Positions 1 through 9,740 are shown, numbered from the stretch's first letter. The stretch is 64,000 bases of DNA from Gemmatimonadetes bacterium T265 (GCA_019973575.1 BPUI01000003.1:248001-312000); one strand, 5' to 3'. Numbers and translations are program-made. The notes: generated by a model from the sequence alone, not told the origin.

Positions 1-1032
1 GACGCGCCGAGCGACACGCGCGAGGGCGCGCCCCGCTGGAACGCGACGTTGGACCGCGTGCTCGCACGCGTCGGCGCGCTCCGGGGCGTCGCGGGCGTGG
101 CCCCGGTGGGCACGGGCCCGTTCAAAGGGAGCGCCGGCTGGATCATGATGCCCGAGGTCGAGGGGGCCGGGGCCGGGGACACCGCCCGCACGCCCTGGCT
201 CCACTTCGAGGTCACGACGGGCGCCTTCGCGCGCACGGCCGGCGTTCCGCTCCTGCGCGGCCGCTTCCTCACCGACGCGGACCGCGAGGGTGCGCCGGGC
301 GCGGTGGTGCTGAGCGAACGGGCGGCCCGGGCCATGTGGCCGGGCGGCGACGCGGTCGGCAAGCGCGTGCGGTTCGGGCGCCACGACCCGTTCGGGTGGC
401 GCGCCGTGGTGGGGGTCGTCGCGGAGACGCGCTGGCAGGACCTGCGCACCCCGCAGGGGGCCATCTACATCCCGTACCGGCAGTTCGCGGCAAGCCCGAC
501 GCTGCTCCTCGTCCGCAGCCCCGACGACCCGGCGCTCCTCCTGCCCGCCGTGAGGCGCGTGGTCGCGGAGGTGGCCCCCACGGTCCGGGTCACGGCAACC
601 AACACGCTGCGCCGGCTGGTCGCCGTGCCGCTCGCCCGCCCGCGGCTGCTCTCCGCGCTGCTCGCCGCGTTCGCCCTCGCCGCCGTCGCGCTCACCGCGG
701 TCGGTCTCTTCGGCGTGGTGGCCGCGTCGGTGGCCGAGCGCGGGCGGGAGCTGGCGGTGCGCTCTTCGTTGGGCGCGCGGCCGGGCGACCTGCGCGCGCT
801 CGTTGTCGGCGAGGGGCTGCCGGTGGCGGGCGGCGGCGCCGCGGTCGGGCTCGCCGCGGCGCTCGCGCTCGGGCGGCTCGTCGCGGGGCTCCTGTACAAC
901 GTGCGCCCGGCCGACCCGGCAGCGTTAGGCGGGAGCGCGCTCGCGCTGCTCTTGGTGTGCGCCGCGGCGTGCCTCGTGCCCGCGGCCCGCGCGGCGCGCG
1001 CCGACCCCGCGGCCGCGCTCCGCGCCGAGTAG
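1..1032 (+). CDS. ADOP/MacB-type ABC transporter permease, C-terminal part (5' cut by window edge)
   Basis: The reading frame is open from base 1, so the start lies upstream; 343 residues are visible. The first half is a periplasmic MacB-type core domain with the recurring motifs VVLSERAARAMWP and a VVGVV strand. The second half is an FtsX-type permease domain with about three membrane segments (LLSALLAAFALAAVALTAV, a second near residue 275, a third near 315). It carries the family motif RELAVRSSLGARPGDLRALV and the ADOP ending RADPAAALRAE. ADOP proteins are inner-membrane permease-like subunits encoded in tandem, often without their ATPase; the substrate is unknown. It is followed after 35 bases by a second family member in the same direction. 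Family assignment is secure, function is not. Confidence 0.88.
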   Translation, partial: DAPSDTREGAPRWNATLDRVLARVGALRGVAGVAPVGTGPFKGSAGWIMMPEVEGAGAGDTARTPWLHFEVTTGAFARTAGVPLLRGRFLTDADREGAPGAVVLSERAARAMWPGGDAVGKRVRFGRHDPFGWRAVVGVVAETRWQDLRTPQGAIYIPYRQFAASPTLLLVRSPDDPALLLPAVRRVVAEVAPTVRVTATNTLRRLVAVPLARPRLLSALLAAFALAAVALTAVGLFGVVAASVAERGRELAVRSSLGARPGDLRALVVGEGLPVAGGGAAVGLAAALALGRLVAGLLYNVRPADPAALGGSALALLLVCAAACLVPAARAARADPAAALRAE

Positions 1033-1067
1033 TCGAACCTCCCCCGGCACCTCTCCCCGAGGCCCCC

Positions 1068-3563
1068 ATGCTCGCCGACCTCCGCGCCGCCGCCCGCCGC
1101 CTCCGCCGCGCGCCCGGCTTCTCGCTGCTCGTCGTCCTCGTCCTCGCGTTAGGCATCGGCGTGAACGTGGCGACGTTCGGCGTGCTCGACGCCCTGCTCT
1201 TCCGGCCGCCGGCGGGGGTGCGCGCGCCGGACCGCGTGCGGCGCCTGGAGGTCGCCCCGCGCGAGCAGCCGGGCCGGCAGGTGTTCATCAACCTCGGCTT
1301 CGCGCAGGCCGACGTCGACGCGCTGCGCGCGCGGCGCGACCGCTTCGCCCCGCTCGGCGCCTACTCGGCGGGATGGGAGGCCACGCGCACCGACCCGGCG
1401 CTCGCGGCGGTGGACCCCGAGCGGCGCCGCGTGCGGGTCACCGTGGCCGACCCCGACTATTTCCGTGCGTTGGGCGTGGCCCCCGCGCGGGGGCGGCTCT
1501 TCGGGGACGACGAGTCGCGCCGCGGCGCGGGCGACGTCGTCGTCGTCACCGACGGGTTCTGGCGGCGCGCCATCGGCGCCGACCCCGCCGCCGTCGGGCG
1601 CACGCTCCACCTCAACGGCCGCGCGTACACGATGGTCGGCGTGCTTCCGCCCGGCTTCCGCGGCGTGGACGTCGAGCCCGCGGACGTCTTCGCGCCACTC
1701 GCCTCGGGCGTTGCCCTTACGGGGTACGGCGCGGTCGCCCCCGACCCGAACATGCCGTGGCTCAGCGTCGTCGCGCGGCTCGCCCCCGCGGCCGACGCAC
1801 GCGGGGCGGCCGCGGTCGCGTCCGCGGTGCTGCGGGCCGCCGACGCGGCGCGCCCCCAACCGGTGCTCGGGTTCGGCGCGGGCTCGGCCGGGCGGCAGGT
1901 ACGGGCGCGCGCGCTGACCGAGCACTTCGCCGGCGGGCACACGGGCCCCGAGAGCCCGGTGCCGCTCTGGCTCTTGGGCGCGACCGCGGCCGTCCTCCTC
2001 GTCGCCTGCGCCAACGTCGCCAACCTCCTCCTCGTCCGGGCCGAACGACGCCGGCGCGAGATCGCGACCCGGGCGGCCGTCGGTGCCGGGCGCGGGCGGC
2101 TCGTGCGGCAACTCCTCGCCGAGGGGCTGGTGCTGGCCGCCGCGGGCGGGGCATTCGGGCTCGCGCTCGCGGCGCTGGCCGCGCGCCTCTTTCGGCTCGT
2201 CCCCGGGGTGCCCGCCGTCGACGGGCTGGTCGGTGGGCGCGCGGCGGGGTTCGCCGTCGCGGTCACGGCGGCGACGACGCTGCTCTTCGCGCTCGCGCCC
2301 GCCGTCGCCGCGGCGCGCGCGGGCGACGGCGCCGAGCTGCTCCGGAGCGGGGCGCGGCAGCTCGCGCGCGGCGCGCCGCTCCGCACGGCACTCATCGGCG
2401 TGCAGTTCGCGGCGTCGTTGGCGCTGTTGGGCGCGGGCGGCCTCTTCGTGCGCTCGCTGCGGAACGTGCGGGCGGTCGACCTCGGGTTCGACGCCGAGCG
2501 GCTGCTCGTGGCGTCGGTCGACTGGCGAGCGTTCGGCCTGAGCGACGCGGCGCGAGGCGTGGCGCAGCGCGCGGCGGCCGAACGGCTGCGCGGCACGCCG
2601 GGGGTCGCCGCGGTGTCGCGGGCCATGATGGCCCCGTACGCGGGCGTCGCGATGAAGAGCCTGCGCGTCCCCGGGCGCGGCGACCTGGGCGCGGTCTCGG
2701 GCGTGCCCGGCGGCATGTTCTTCACGAACGAGGTCGACACCGCGTACGCGACCACGTTAGGCACGCCGGTCGTGCGCGGCCGGTGGCTGGCGCCCGGCGA
2801 CGAAGCGTTCCCCGGCGCGGTGGCGGTCAACGAGGCGTTCGCGCGCCGCGTGTGGCCGGGTGAGGACGCGCTCGGCCGGTGCGTGTTCCTCGACGCCGAC
2901 CGCGACGTCTGCACGCGCGTCGTCGGGGTAGTGCGGGACGCGCGGTTGTTGGAAATCACGGGCGAGGTCGCGCCGATCTTCTACCGCCTCGCGTCCGACG
3001 CCAACGCGGCCGGCGAGATCCTCGTGCGCGTGCGCCCGGGGGCCCCGCCCGCGGAGGTCGCGCGCGTCGCCGCCGCGGTCGGCGCGAGCCTGCGCGCCGC
3101 CGAGCCGCGCGTCGGCTTCGCGACCGCGGCCACGGTGGCGGACCGCGCATTCGGCCAGGCACTCGCGCCGTACCGCCTCGCCGCGGCGGCGTTCACCCTG
3201 TTCGGCGCGCTCGCGCTGGGGATAGCCGCCGTCGGTCTTTACGGCGCCGCGGCCTACGTCGTCGCCCAGCGCGCGGGCGAGTTCGGCGTGCGCATGGCGT
3301 TGGGCGCGCGCGGGCGCGACGTGGCCGCGCTCGTCCTCGCGCAGGGGCTGCGGACCGTCGCGCTCGGCGGGGCGGCGGGCGCCGCGGGCGCGGTCGCCGT
3401 CGGGCGGCTGCTCCGGGCGCGGCTCTACGGCGTCGGGCCGCTCGACCCGGTGTCGTTAGGCGTCACCGCGGCGGTGCTCGCGGGCGCGGCGCTCCTCGCG
3501 GCGTGGCTCCCGGCCCGGCGCGCGGCGCGCGTGGACCCCGCGACGGCGCTGCGGACAGAGTAG
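1068..3563 (+). CDS. ADOP-family ABC transporter permease (MacB/FtsX type)
   Basis: A protein of 831 residues, full length for the ADOP family (about 800-900). The start is the ATG of MLADLRAAARRLRRAPGF, the normal family N-terminus. One membrane helix near residues 18-40 carries LALGIGVNVATFGVLDALLF. Then come a periplasmic MacB-type domain, a central block of helices beginning near residue 300 with the hallmark VACANVANLLLVRAERR, a second periplasmic domain and a C-terminal FtsX block containing FGVRMALGARGRDV. It ends VDPATALRTE. No ATPase gene lies next to it. It is the second of three permeases in a row, so these probably act as a set. Transport of a macrolide, lipid or peptide would be a guess. 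Confidence 0.9.
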   Translation: MLADLRAAARRLRRAPGFSLLVVLVLALGIGVNVATFGVLDALLFRPPAGVRAPDRVRRLEVAPREQPGRQVFINLGFAQADVDALRARRDRFAPLGAYSAGWEATRTDPALAAVDPERRRVRVTVADPDYFRALGVAPARGRLFGDDESRRGAGDVVVVTDGFWRRAIGADPAAVGRTLHLNGRAYTMVGVLPPGFRGVDVEPADVFAPLASGVALTGYGAVAPDPNMPWLSVVARLAPAADARGAAAVASAVLRAADAARPQPVLGFGAGSAGRQVRARALTEHFAGGHTGPESPVPLWLLGATAAVLLVACANVANLLLVRAERRRREIATRAAVGAGRGRLVRQLLAEGLVLAAAGGAFGLALAALAARLFRLVPGVPAVDGLVGGRAAGFAVAVTAATTLLFALAPAVAAARAGDGAELLRSGARQLARGAPLRTALIGVQFAASLALLGAGGLFVRSLRNVRAVDLGFDAERLLVASVDWRAFGLSDAARGVAQRAAAERLRGTPGVAAVSRAMMAPYAGVAMKSLRVPGRGDLGAVSGVPGGMFFTNEVDTAYATTLGTPVVRGRWLAPGDEAFPGAVAVNEAFARRVWPGEDALGRCVFLDADRDVCTRVVGVVRDARLLEITGEVAPIFYRLASDANAAGEILVRVRPGAPPAEVARVAAAVGASLRAAEPRVGFATAATVADRAFGQALAPYRLAAAAFTLFGALALGIAAVGLYGAAAYVVAQRAGEFGVRMALGARGRDVAALVLAQGLRTVALGGAAGAAGAVAVGRLLRARLYGVGPLDPVSLGVTAAVLAGAALLAAWLPARRAARVDPATALRTE

Positions 3564-3596
3564 GTAGGCCCACGTCGCTCACCAGAGATCGACATC

Positions 3597-6098
3597 ATGC
3601 GCACCCTCCGCTACGCCGTCCGCACCCTGCTCCGGACCCCGGCGCTCACCGCCGTCGCGCTGCTCTCGCTCGCGTTAGGCATCGGCGCCAACGCGGCCGT
3701 CTTCTCGCTCTTCGACCAGCTCCTCCGGCGCCCGCTCCCGGTGCGGGACCCCGGACGGCTCGTCAACATCTCATCGCCCGGCCTGCGGGCGGGCAACATG
3801 GCGACCGGCGCCCCCGGCGGCGCCGACGAGATCTTCAGCTACCCGATGTTCCGCGACCTCGAACGCGCCGCGCCGCGCGCGGGGCTCGCCGGGCTCGCCG
3901 CGCACGTCCCGTTCGGCGCGAACGTCGCCTTCCGCCGCCAGACGCTCGACACGCAGGGCGCGTTCGTCTCGGGCGCGTACTTCCCGCTCCTCGGCCTCGC
4001 CCCCGCGTTAGGCCGCCTGCTCGGCCCCGCCGACGACGGCGCGCCCGGCGCGCACCCGGCGGCCGTGCTGAGCCACGCCTACTGGACCGCCCACCTCGGC
4101 GCCGACCCCGGCGTGCTCGGGCAGACCGTGCTCGTCAACGGCCGTCCGCTCACCGTCGTCGGCGTCGCGCCCCGCGGCTTCGCCGGCACCACGCTCGGCA
4201 CGCGCCCCGACGTGTTCGTGCCGGTCGCCATGCGCCGAGTCCTCGAGCCCGACTCGCCCACGCTCGACAACCGGCAGGCGTACTGGGCCTACCTGTTCGG
4301 GCGGCTCCGCCCCGGCGCCACGCCCGGGGACGCGCGGCGGCAGCTCGACGCCGTCTACCGCGCGGCCCTGCTCGACGTCGAGCTCGTGCAGCAGAGAAAT
4401 CATGACCCGCGTTACCTCGCCGAGTTCCGCGCGCGGCACCTCGTCCTGACGCCGGGGGCGCGCGGGCAGAGCGCGCTGCGCGCCGACGCGGCGCTCCCGG
4501 TCGCGCTCCTCGGCGCGACCACGGGCGTCGTGCTGCTCATCGCCTGCGCGAACGTGGCCAACCTGCTGCTCGCCCGCGGGGCGTCGCGCGCCGGCGAGAT
4601 CGCGGTGCGCATGTCGTTAGGCGCCGGGCGGCGCCGGCTGCTGCGTCAGCTGCTGACCGAGTCGTGCGTGCTGGCCGTCGCGGGCGGGGCCGCCGGGCTC
4701 CTGGTCGCGCGCCTCACCCTCGCCGGGATCACCGCCATGCTGCCGGCCAACGTCGCCGGGAGCGCGGTCGTGCCGTCGCTCGACTGGCGGGTGGTGGCGT
4801 TCGCGCTCGCGGCGGGCGTGGCGACGGGGCTCGCCGCCGGTGCCTTCCCGGCGCTCCACGGCACGCGCCCCGACCTGATCGCCGCCGTGCGCGCGGGCGC
4901 CGGGCACATCGCGGGCGGGCCGCGCGCCGCGGCGCGCTTCCGCAACACGCTCGTCGGCGCACAGATCGCCCTGTCGATGGTGCTGCTCGTCACCGCCGCC
5001 CTCGCCCTCCGCAGCCTCGTGAACGTGAGCCGCGTCGCGCTCGGCGTGCGCGTCGACCACGTCGTGACCTTCGGCGTCTCCCCCGGGCGCAACGGCTACG
5101 GCGGTGCGCGGTCGCAGCAGCTGTTCGCCCAGCTCGAGGGCGAGCTCGCGGCGCTCCCGGGCGTCACCGGCGTCGGCGGCTCGATCGTCCCGATGCTCGC
5201 CAACAGTCAGTACGGCAACGACGTTACGGTCGAAGGAGTCCGCCCCGGCGGCGACAACAACGCGAGGCTCGACCGCGTCAGCGCGGGCTACTTTCGCCTG
5301 TTCGGCGTGCCGCTCTTGGCCGGGCGCGAGTTCGCCGCGGGCGACCGCGCCGGCCGGCCCAAGGTGGCGATCGTCAACGAGACGTTCGCCAGAACCTTCG
5401 GGCTCGGGCGCGCGGCGGTGGGGAAGCGGATGGCCGAAGGCGACCAGGGGCCGCTCGACCTCGAGATCGTCGGCGTGGTGCGCGACGCGAAGTACGGCAG
5501 CGTGAAGGACTCTGTCCCGCCGGTCTACTTCACCCCCTACGCCCAGGACACCTCGGTCGGGCGCGTGCAGTTCTACGTGCGCACCGCGCAGGACCCGGCG
5601 GCGGTGCTGCGCGGGGTCGTGGCCGCGGTCGCCCGCGTCGACCCCACGCTCCCGGTCGAGGGGCTGACGACGCTCCCCGCGGCGGTGCGCGAGGGGACGA
5701 CCGCCGACCGCGCCATCGGCACGCTGGCCGGCGCGTTCGCGGGGCTCGCGACGCTGCTCGCGGGCGTGGGGCTGTACGGGGTGCTCGCCTACGCGGTCGG
5801 CCAGCGCACGCGCGAGATCGGCGTGCGCGTCGCGTTAGGCGCCTCGGCCCGCGCGGTGCGCGCGCTCGTCTTCGGCCAGGCGGGGTGGCTCGTGCTCGCG
5901 GGCGGCGCGGTGGGGCTCGTCGGCGCACTCGTCGTGGGTCACCTGGCGCGCGCGTTCCTGTTCGGCGTCGAGGGGCACGACCCGGCGGCCGTCGCGGCGG
6001 CGGCCGCGGTGGTGGCCGCGGCGGGGCTCGCCGCCGGCTACTTCCCGGCGCGGCGCGCGGCGCGCGTCGACCCGATGCAGGCGCTGCGGGCGGAGTAG
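3597..6098 (+). CDS. ADOP-family ABC transporter permease (third in tandem)
   Basis: A protein of 833 residues starting at the ATG of MRTLRYAVRTLLRTPALTA, 33 bases after the preceding permease. It has the full ADOP order. An N-terminal helix carries LALGIGANAAVFSLFDQLL; a MacB-type periplasmic domain follows. Next is a central FtsX block near residue 300 with LIACANVANLLLARGASR, then a second periplasmic domain and a terminal FtsX block with EIGVRVALGASARAVRALV. It ends VDPMQALRAE. Overall similarity to the upstream gene suggests tandem duplication followed by strong divergence. The sigma54 regulator and kinase downstream are the sort of neighbours these permeases often have, but here a toxin-antitoxin pair sits between them. 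Confidence 0.9.
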   Translation: MRTLRYAVRTLLRTPALTAVALLSLALGIGANAAVFSLFDQLLRRPLPVRDPGRLVNISSPGLRAGNMATGAPGGADEIFSYPMFRDLERAAPRAGLAGLAAHVPFGANVAFRRQTLDTQGAFVSGAYFPLLGLAPALGRLLGPADDGAPGAHPAAVLSHAYWTAHLGADPGVLGQTVLVNGRPLTVVGVAPRGFAGTTLGTRPDVFVPVAMRRVLEPDSPTLDNRQAYWAYLFGRLRPGATPGDARRQLDAVYRAALLDVELVQQRNHDPRYLAEFRARHLVLTPGARGQSALRADAALPVALLGATTGVVLLIACANVANLLLARGASRAGEIAVRMSLGAGRRRLLRQLLTESCVLAVAGGAAGLLVARLTLAGITAMLPANVAGSAVVPSLDWRVVAFALAAGVATGLAAGAFPALHGTRPDLIAAVRAGAGHIAGGPRAAARFRNTLVGAQIALSMVLLVTAALALRSLVNVSRVALGVRVDHVVTFGVSPGRNGYGGARSQQLFAQLEGELAALPGVTGVGGSIVPMLANSQYGNDVTVEGVRPGGDNNARLDRVSAGYFRLFGVPLLAGREFAAGDRAGRPKVAIVNETFARTFGLGRAAVGKRMAEGDQGPLDLEIVGVVRDAKYGSVKDSVPPVYFTPYAQDTSVGRVQFYVRTAQDPAAVLRGVVAAVARVDPTLPVEGLTTLPAAVREGTTADRAIGTLAGAFAGLATLLAGVGLYGVLAYAVGQRTREIGVRVALGASARAVRALVFGQAGWLVLAGGAVGLVGALVVGHLARAFLFGVEGHDPAAVAAAAAVVAAAGLAAGYFPARRAARVDPMQALRAE

Positions 6099-6142
6099 CC
6101 GGGCTCTCCCGTGTGCTCGGCTTGCCTGGGGACGGACCGTTG

Positions 6143-6152
6143 GTTAGCTAAC
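6143..6152. promoter_or_regulatory. perfect palindrome GTTAGCTAAC, candidate operator of the toxin-antitoxin pair
   Basis: A 10-bp perfect palindrome in a locally AT-rich patch, 27 bases before the antitoxin ATG. Phd/YefM antitoxins repress their own operons by binding short palindromes, so autoregulation here is a reasonable inference. The half-site GTTAGC also resembles the dispersed GTTAGGC motif of this genome. Confidence 0.5.
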
Positions 6153-6179
6153 AAGTGAACTCACCGCCCCGAGGCCGCC

Positions 6180-6425
6180 ATGACTCGCGTCACGATCCAC
6201 GCCGCCAAGACCAACCTGTCCAAGCTCCTCGCCCGCGTCGAGGCGGGGGAGAAAATCCTTATCGTCCGCGGGCAGAGTAAGGAGCCCGTCGCGCGCCTGG
6301 TGCCGCCGCGCCGCAAGCGGAAGGTCCCGCGGGCGGGATGGTTGAAGGGACAGGTCGCGGAACTCGACCCGAATGTCTGGGCCCCGATGACGGACGATGA
6401 GTTGCGAGAGTGGGGGCTACTCTGA
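6180..6425 (+). CDS. type II antitoxin, Phd/YefM family
   Basis: A protein of 81 residues. It begins MTRVTIHAAKTNLSKLLARV, the Phd/YefM DNA-binding fold with its NLSKLL helix, followed by GEKILIVRGQSKEPVARLVP. The C-terminal part (about 45-81, ending DDELREWGLL) is the segment that in this family wraps around and neutralises the toxin. It ends one base before the toxin start, the usual tight arrangement. The role is to bind the PIN-domain toxin and repress the operon. It is inserted between the permease row and the two-component genes. Confidence 0.9.
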   Translation: MTRVTIHAAKTNLSKLLARVEAGEKILIVRGQSKEPVARLVPPRRKRKVPRAGWLKGQVAELDPNVWAPMTDDELREWGLL

Positions 6426-6426
6426 C

Positions 6427-6813
6427 GTGCACCTCCTGCTCGACACGCACGCCCTGCTCTGGCATGCGAGCGACGACGTGCAGCTGCCGCCCGGCGCGAA
6501 AGCCGCGATCGAGGACCCCGCGAACGTCATCTTTGTGAGTGCGGCGTCGGCGTGGGAGATCGCGACCAAAACTCGACTCGGCAAGCTGATCGGCGGCCGC
6601 CTGGCTATGGCGTTCGTCGCGGCGGTGCGGGAACAGGGCTACCACGTCCTCTCCGTCAGCGCGCAGGACGCGCAGGACGCCGGCAGCCTCCCCGGCCCGC
6701 ACGGTGACCCGTTCGACCGCATGCTCGCCGCGCAGGCGCTCAGCCGCGGACTGACGCTGGTGTCGAATGACGCCGTGCTCGACCGTTTCGGCGTGGTGCG
6801 GCTCTGGACGTGA
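6427..6813 (+). CDS. vapC: PIN-domain toxin ribonuclease, VapC type
   Basis: I chose the GTG at 6427 because it gives VHLLLDTHALLWH, the canonical VapC N-terminus, immediately after the antitoxin stop; an in-frame ATG at 6397 would overlap the antitoxin. The product is 128 residues, the normal family length. The acidic Mg-binding residues of the PIN fold are visible: Asp in LLLDTHALLW, Glu in SAWEIATK, Asp in DPFDRMLAAQA and Asp in LVSNDAVLDRFGV. VapC toxins cleave specific RNAs (tRNA or rRNA); the target cannot be read from sequence. The toxin looks intact. Confidence 0.9.
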   Translation: MHLLLDTHALLWHASDDVQLPPGAKAAIEDPANVIFVSAASAWEIATKTRLGKLIGGRLAMAFVAAVREQGYHVLSVSAQDAQDAGSLPGPHGDPFDRMLAAQALSRGLTLVSNDAVLDRFGVVRLWT

Positions 6814-6839
6814 CCCCGCGCGCTGTCTAACGCCCGGCC

Positions 6840-8258
6840 GTGCCCGCCGCCGACGCCCCCGCCCCCCTCCGCGTCCTCGTCGCCGACGACCAGCCGGCGA
6901 TCCTCGACGCGCTCGCCCTGCTGTTAGGCGACGAGGGCTTCGCCGTCGAGACCGCCCGCACACCGCGCGAGGCCGTCGCCGCCGCGGGGCGCGCCGCCGC
7001 GCGCGGGGCCGACGTCGACGCCGCGCTCGTCGACCTCAACTACACGCGCGACACGACGAGCGGCCGCGAGGGCCTCGACCTCATCCCCGCGCTCCTCTCC
7101 TTCGACCCCACGCTCCCCATCGTCGTGATGACCGCGTGGGGGAGCGTCGAGAACGCGGTCGAGGCGATGCGCCGCGGCGCGCGCGACTACGTCACCAAGC
7201 CGTGGGACGACGCGCGCCTCGCCGCCACCCTCCGCACCCACGCGGAGCTCGGCCGCGCCCTCCGCCGCGCCCGCGCGCTCGAGGCCGAGAACCGCGTGCT
7301 GCGCCAGGACGCGACCGGCGGCAACGGCGCGCCCGCGCCGATGCTGGCCGCGAGCGCGGCGATGCGCCCCGTCCTCCAGCTCCTCGAACGCGTGGGGCCG
7401 AGCGACGCGCACGTCCTCGTCACCGGCGAGCACGGCACCGGCAAGGAACTCGTCGCCGGCCGCCTGCACGCGATGAGCGCCCGCGCCGGCCGGCCGCTCG
7501 TCGTCGTCAACATGGGCGGCCTCTCCGAAGGCGTGTTCGAGAGCGAGCTGTTCGGCCACGTGCGCGGCGCCTTCACCGACGCCAAGGCCGACCGCGTCGG
7601 GCGCTTCGAGCTCGCCGACACGGGCACGCTCTTTTTGGACGAAGTCGGCAACATGTCGCCGGGGCAGCAGGCCAAGCTCCTCCGCGTGCTGCAGGAGGGG
7701 CAGGTCGAGCGCGTCGGCTCCTCGCGCGCGCGGCGCGTCGACGTGCGCGTCGTGAGCGCGACCAACGCCGACCTCCGCGCCGACCTCGCCGCGGGCCGCT
7801 TCCGCGAGGACCTGCTCTACCGCCTCAACACGGTCGAGATCCGGCTGCCGCCCCTCCGCGAGCGGCGCGAGGACGTCCCCCTCCTCGCCGCGCACTTCCT
7901 CGCCCGCCACGCGGCGCGCTACGCGCGCCCCGCGCAGACCTTCGCGCCCGACGCGCTCGCCGCCCTCCTCGCCCACCCGTGGCCGGGCAACGTCCGCGAG
8001 CTCGGCCACGCCGTCGAACGTGCCGTGCTCATGGCCGCCGGCCCCGAGGTCCGCGCGGCCGACCTCGCCCTCGCCGCGCCCGCGGGCGACGCCGCCGCCG
8101 GCGCTGGCGCCCTCGAGTCGATGCCCCTCGAGGACGTCGAGCGCGTGCTGATCGGCAAGGCGCTCCAGCGCCACGGCGGCAACGTGAGCCACGCCGCGCG
8201 CGCGCTCGGCCTCTCGCGCAGCGCGCTCTACCGCCGTATGGCGCACTTCGGCCTCTAG
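6840..8258 (+). CDS. sigma54-dependent response regulator, NtrC family
   Basis: A protein of 472 residues from a GTG start. The receiver domain (about 10-130) has the acidic pair D16-D17, the phospho-acceptor D65 (in LVDLNY), T98 and K120. An AAA+ domain (about 165-395) has Walker A GEHGTGKE near 196, Walker B LFLDE near 264 and the arginine-rich REDLLYRLN segment. A Fis-type helix-turn-helix lies at the C-terminus ([20 protein letters not shown]). The sigma54-contacting loop reads GAFTDA rather than GAFTGA. The phosphorylated protein should remodel sigma54 holoenzyme at target promoters. The kinase gene follows after 13 bases, so the two form one signalling pair. Confidence 0.93.
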   Translation: MPAADAPAPLRVLVADDQPAILDALALLLGDEGFAVETARTPREAVAAAGRAAARGADVDAALVDLNYTRDTTSGREGLDLIPALLSFDPTLPIVVMTAWGSVENAVEAMRRGARDYVTKPWDDARLAATLRTHAELGRALRRARALEAENRVLRQDATGGNGAPAPMLAASAAMRPVLQLLERVGPSDAHVLVTGEHGTGKELVAGRLHAMSARAGRPLVVVNMGGLSEGVFESELFGHVRGAFTDAKADRVGRFELADTGTLFLDEVGNMSPGQQAKLLRVLQEGQVERVGSSRARRVDVRVVSATNADLRADLAAGRFREDLLYRLNTVEIRLPPLRERREDVPLLAAHFLARHAARYARPAQTFAPDALAALLAHPWPGNVRELGHAVERAVLMAAGPEVRAADLALAAPAGDAAAGAGALESMPLEDVERVLIGKALQRHGGNVSHAARALGLSRSALYRRMAHFGL

Positions 8259-8271
8259 CGCGCCGCCGCGC

Positions 8272-9720
8272 GTGAGGCGAGTCGCCGTGCCGCGCCCCTC
8301 CCACGCGACCCGCGTCACCCTCGGCGTGCTCGCCGCGGGCGCGCCGGGCGTCGCCGCGGCGTGGTGGCTCGCCTGGCGGGCGGGCACCCGCGCGGGGCCG
8401 GGCGGCGCGCCCGGCGCGACGCTCGCCGCCGCGGCCGCGACCCTCGCCCTCGTCGCCGGCGCCGCTGCCGTCCGCGCGCGCGTCGAACGCCCGCTGCAGA
8501 CGCTCGCCAACCTGCTCGCCGCCCTCCGCGCCGGCGACTTCTCGATGCGCGGCCGTCCGCCCGACCTCGCCGGCGCCGCGCGCTCCACCGCCCCCCGCGC
8601 CGACGACGCCCTCGGCCTCGCCCTGCTCGAAGCCAACCGTCTCGCCGACACGCTCCGCGGCGAGCGGCTCGGCGCCCGCGAGAGCGCGGCCCTCCTCCGC
8701 CGCGTCCTCGCCACCGTCGACGTCGCGCTCTTTGCCTTCGACCAGGACGGCCGGCTCCGCCTCGCCAACCCCGCGGCCGCGCGCCTGCTCGCCCGTTCGG
8801 GCGACGCCGCGATCGGCGAGACCGCGGCCGCGTTAGGCCTCGACGTCTTCCTCGCCGACGCGGGGCGGGGCGCGGGGCCGCAGGTCGTCAGCGCGGCCTT
8901 CCCCGGCGGGGGCGGGCGGTGGGAGGTCCGCACCGGCGCCTTCCGCCAGGACGGCCGCCCGCACCGCCTGCTCGTCGTCACCGACCTGAGCGAGACCCTG
9001 CGCGCCGAGGAGCGGCTCGCCTGGCAGCGCCTCGTCCGGGTATTGTCGCACGAGATCAACAACTCCCTCGCGCCGATCAAGACGATCGCCGGCAGCCTCG
9101 CGCGGCGCGCCCGCCGCGCCCTCGCCGACGGCGACGCCGGCGCGCTCGACCCCGCGGCGACCGCGCGCGGCCTCGACACCGTCGCCGATCGCGCCGACGC
9201 GCTCGCCCGCTTCGTCGGCGCCTACGCCCGCCTCTCGCGCCTCCCCCCGCCCGCGCGGCGCCCCGTCGACGTCGGCGCGTGGGTCGCCCGAACCGCGGCG
9301 CTCGAGCCGCGACTCCCCGTCGACGTCCGCCCCGCGCCCGGCGCCGCCCCGCCGGTCCTCGTCGACGCCGACCCGGACCAGCTCGACCAACTGCTCATCA
9401 ACCTCGTCCGCAACGCGGCCGACGCCGCCCTCGAGACCGGCGGCGGCGTGCGCGTCCTCTGGGAGGCCGACGGCGCGGCGCCCGCCCCCGTGCGCGTCGC
9501 GGTCGAGGACGACGGCCCCGGCCTCGCCGCGACCGCCAACCTCTTCGTCCCGTTCTACAGCACGAAGCCCGACGGCAGCGGGATCGGCCTCGCGCTCGCG
9601 CGCCAGATCGCCGAGGCGCACGGCGGCACGGTCACGCTCGCCAACCGCGACGACGGCGCGCGTGGGTGCCGGGCCGTGGTTACGCTTCCTCGGCGGCCCG
9701 CCCACCCCGGCGCGCCGTGA
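8272..9720 (+). CDS. sensor histidine kinase, NtrY-like
   Basis: A protein of 482 residues from a GTG start. Two membrane helices (about 17-35 and 45-66) with only a very short external loop argue against a large periplasmic sensor domain. A HAMP-like stretch follows (VERPLQTLANLLAALRAGDF), then a PAS-like region, the phosphorylation site at H260 in LSHEINNSLAPIKT, and a C-terminal ATPase domain with N box LINLVRNAADAAL, G1 box EDDGPGL and G2 box GSGIGLALA. It phosphorylates the adjacent NtrC-type regulator. With no obvious external domain, the signal is probably sensed in the membrane or by the PAS region; that part is inference. Confidence 0.92.
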   Translation: MRRVAVPRPSHATRVTLGVLAAGAPGVAAAWWLAWRAGTRAGPGGAPGATLAAAAATLALVAGAAAVRARVERPLQTLANLLAALRAGDFSMRGRPPDLAGAARSTAPRADDALGLALLEANRLADTLRGERLGARESAALLRRVLATVDVALFAFDQDGRLRLANPAAARLLARSGDAAIGETAAALGLDVFLADAGRGAGPQVVSAAFPGGGGRWEVRTGAFRQDGRPHRLLVVTDLSETLRAEERLAWQRLVRVLSHEINNSLAPIKTIAGSLARRARRALADGDAGALDPAATARGLDTVADRADALARFVGAYARLSRLPPPARRPVDVGAWVARTAALEPRLPVDVRPAPGAAPPVLVDADPDQLDQLLINLVRNAADAALETGGGVRVLWEADGAAPAPVRVAVEDDGPGLAATANLFVPFYSTKPDGSGIGLALARQIAEAHGGTVTLANRDDGARGCRAVVTLPRRPAHPGAP

Positions 9721-9740
9721 CGCCCCCGCCGACGGCCCCG

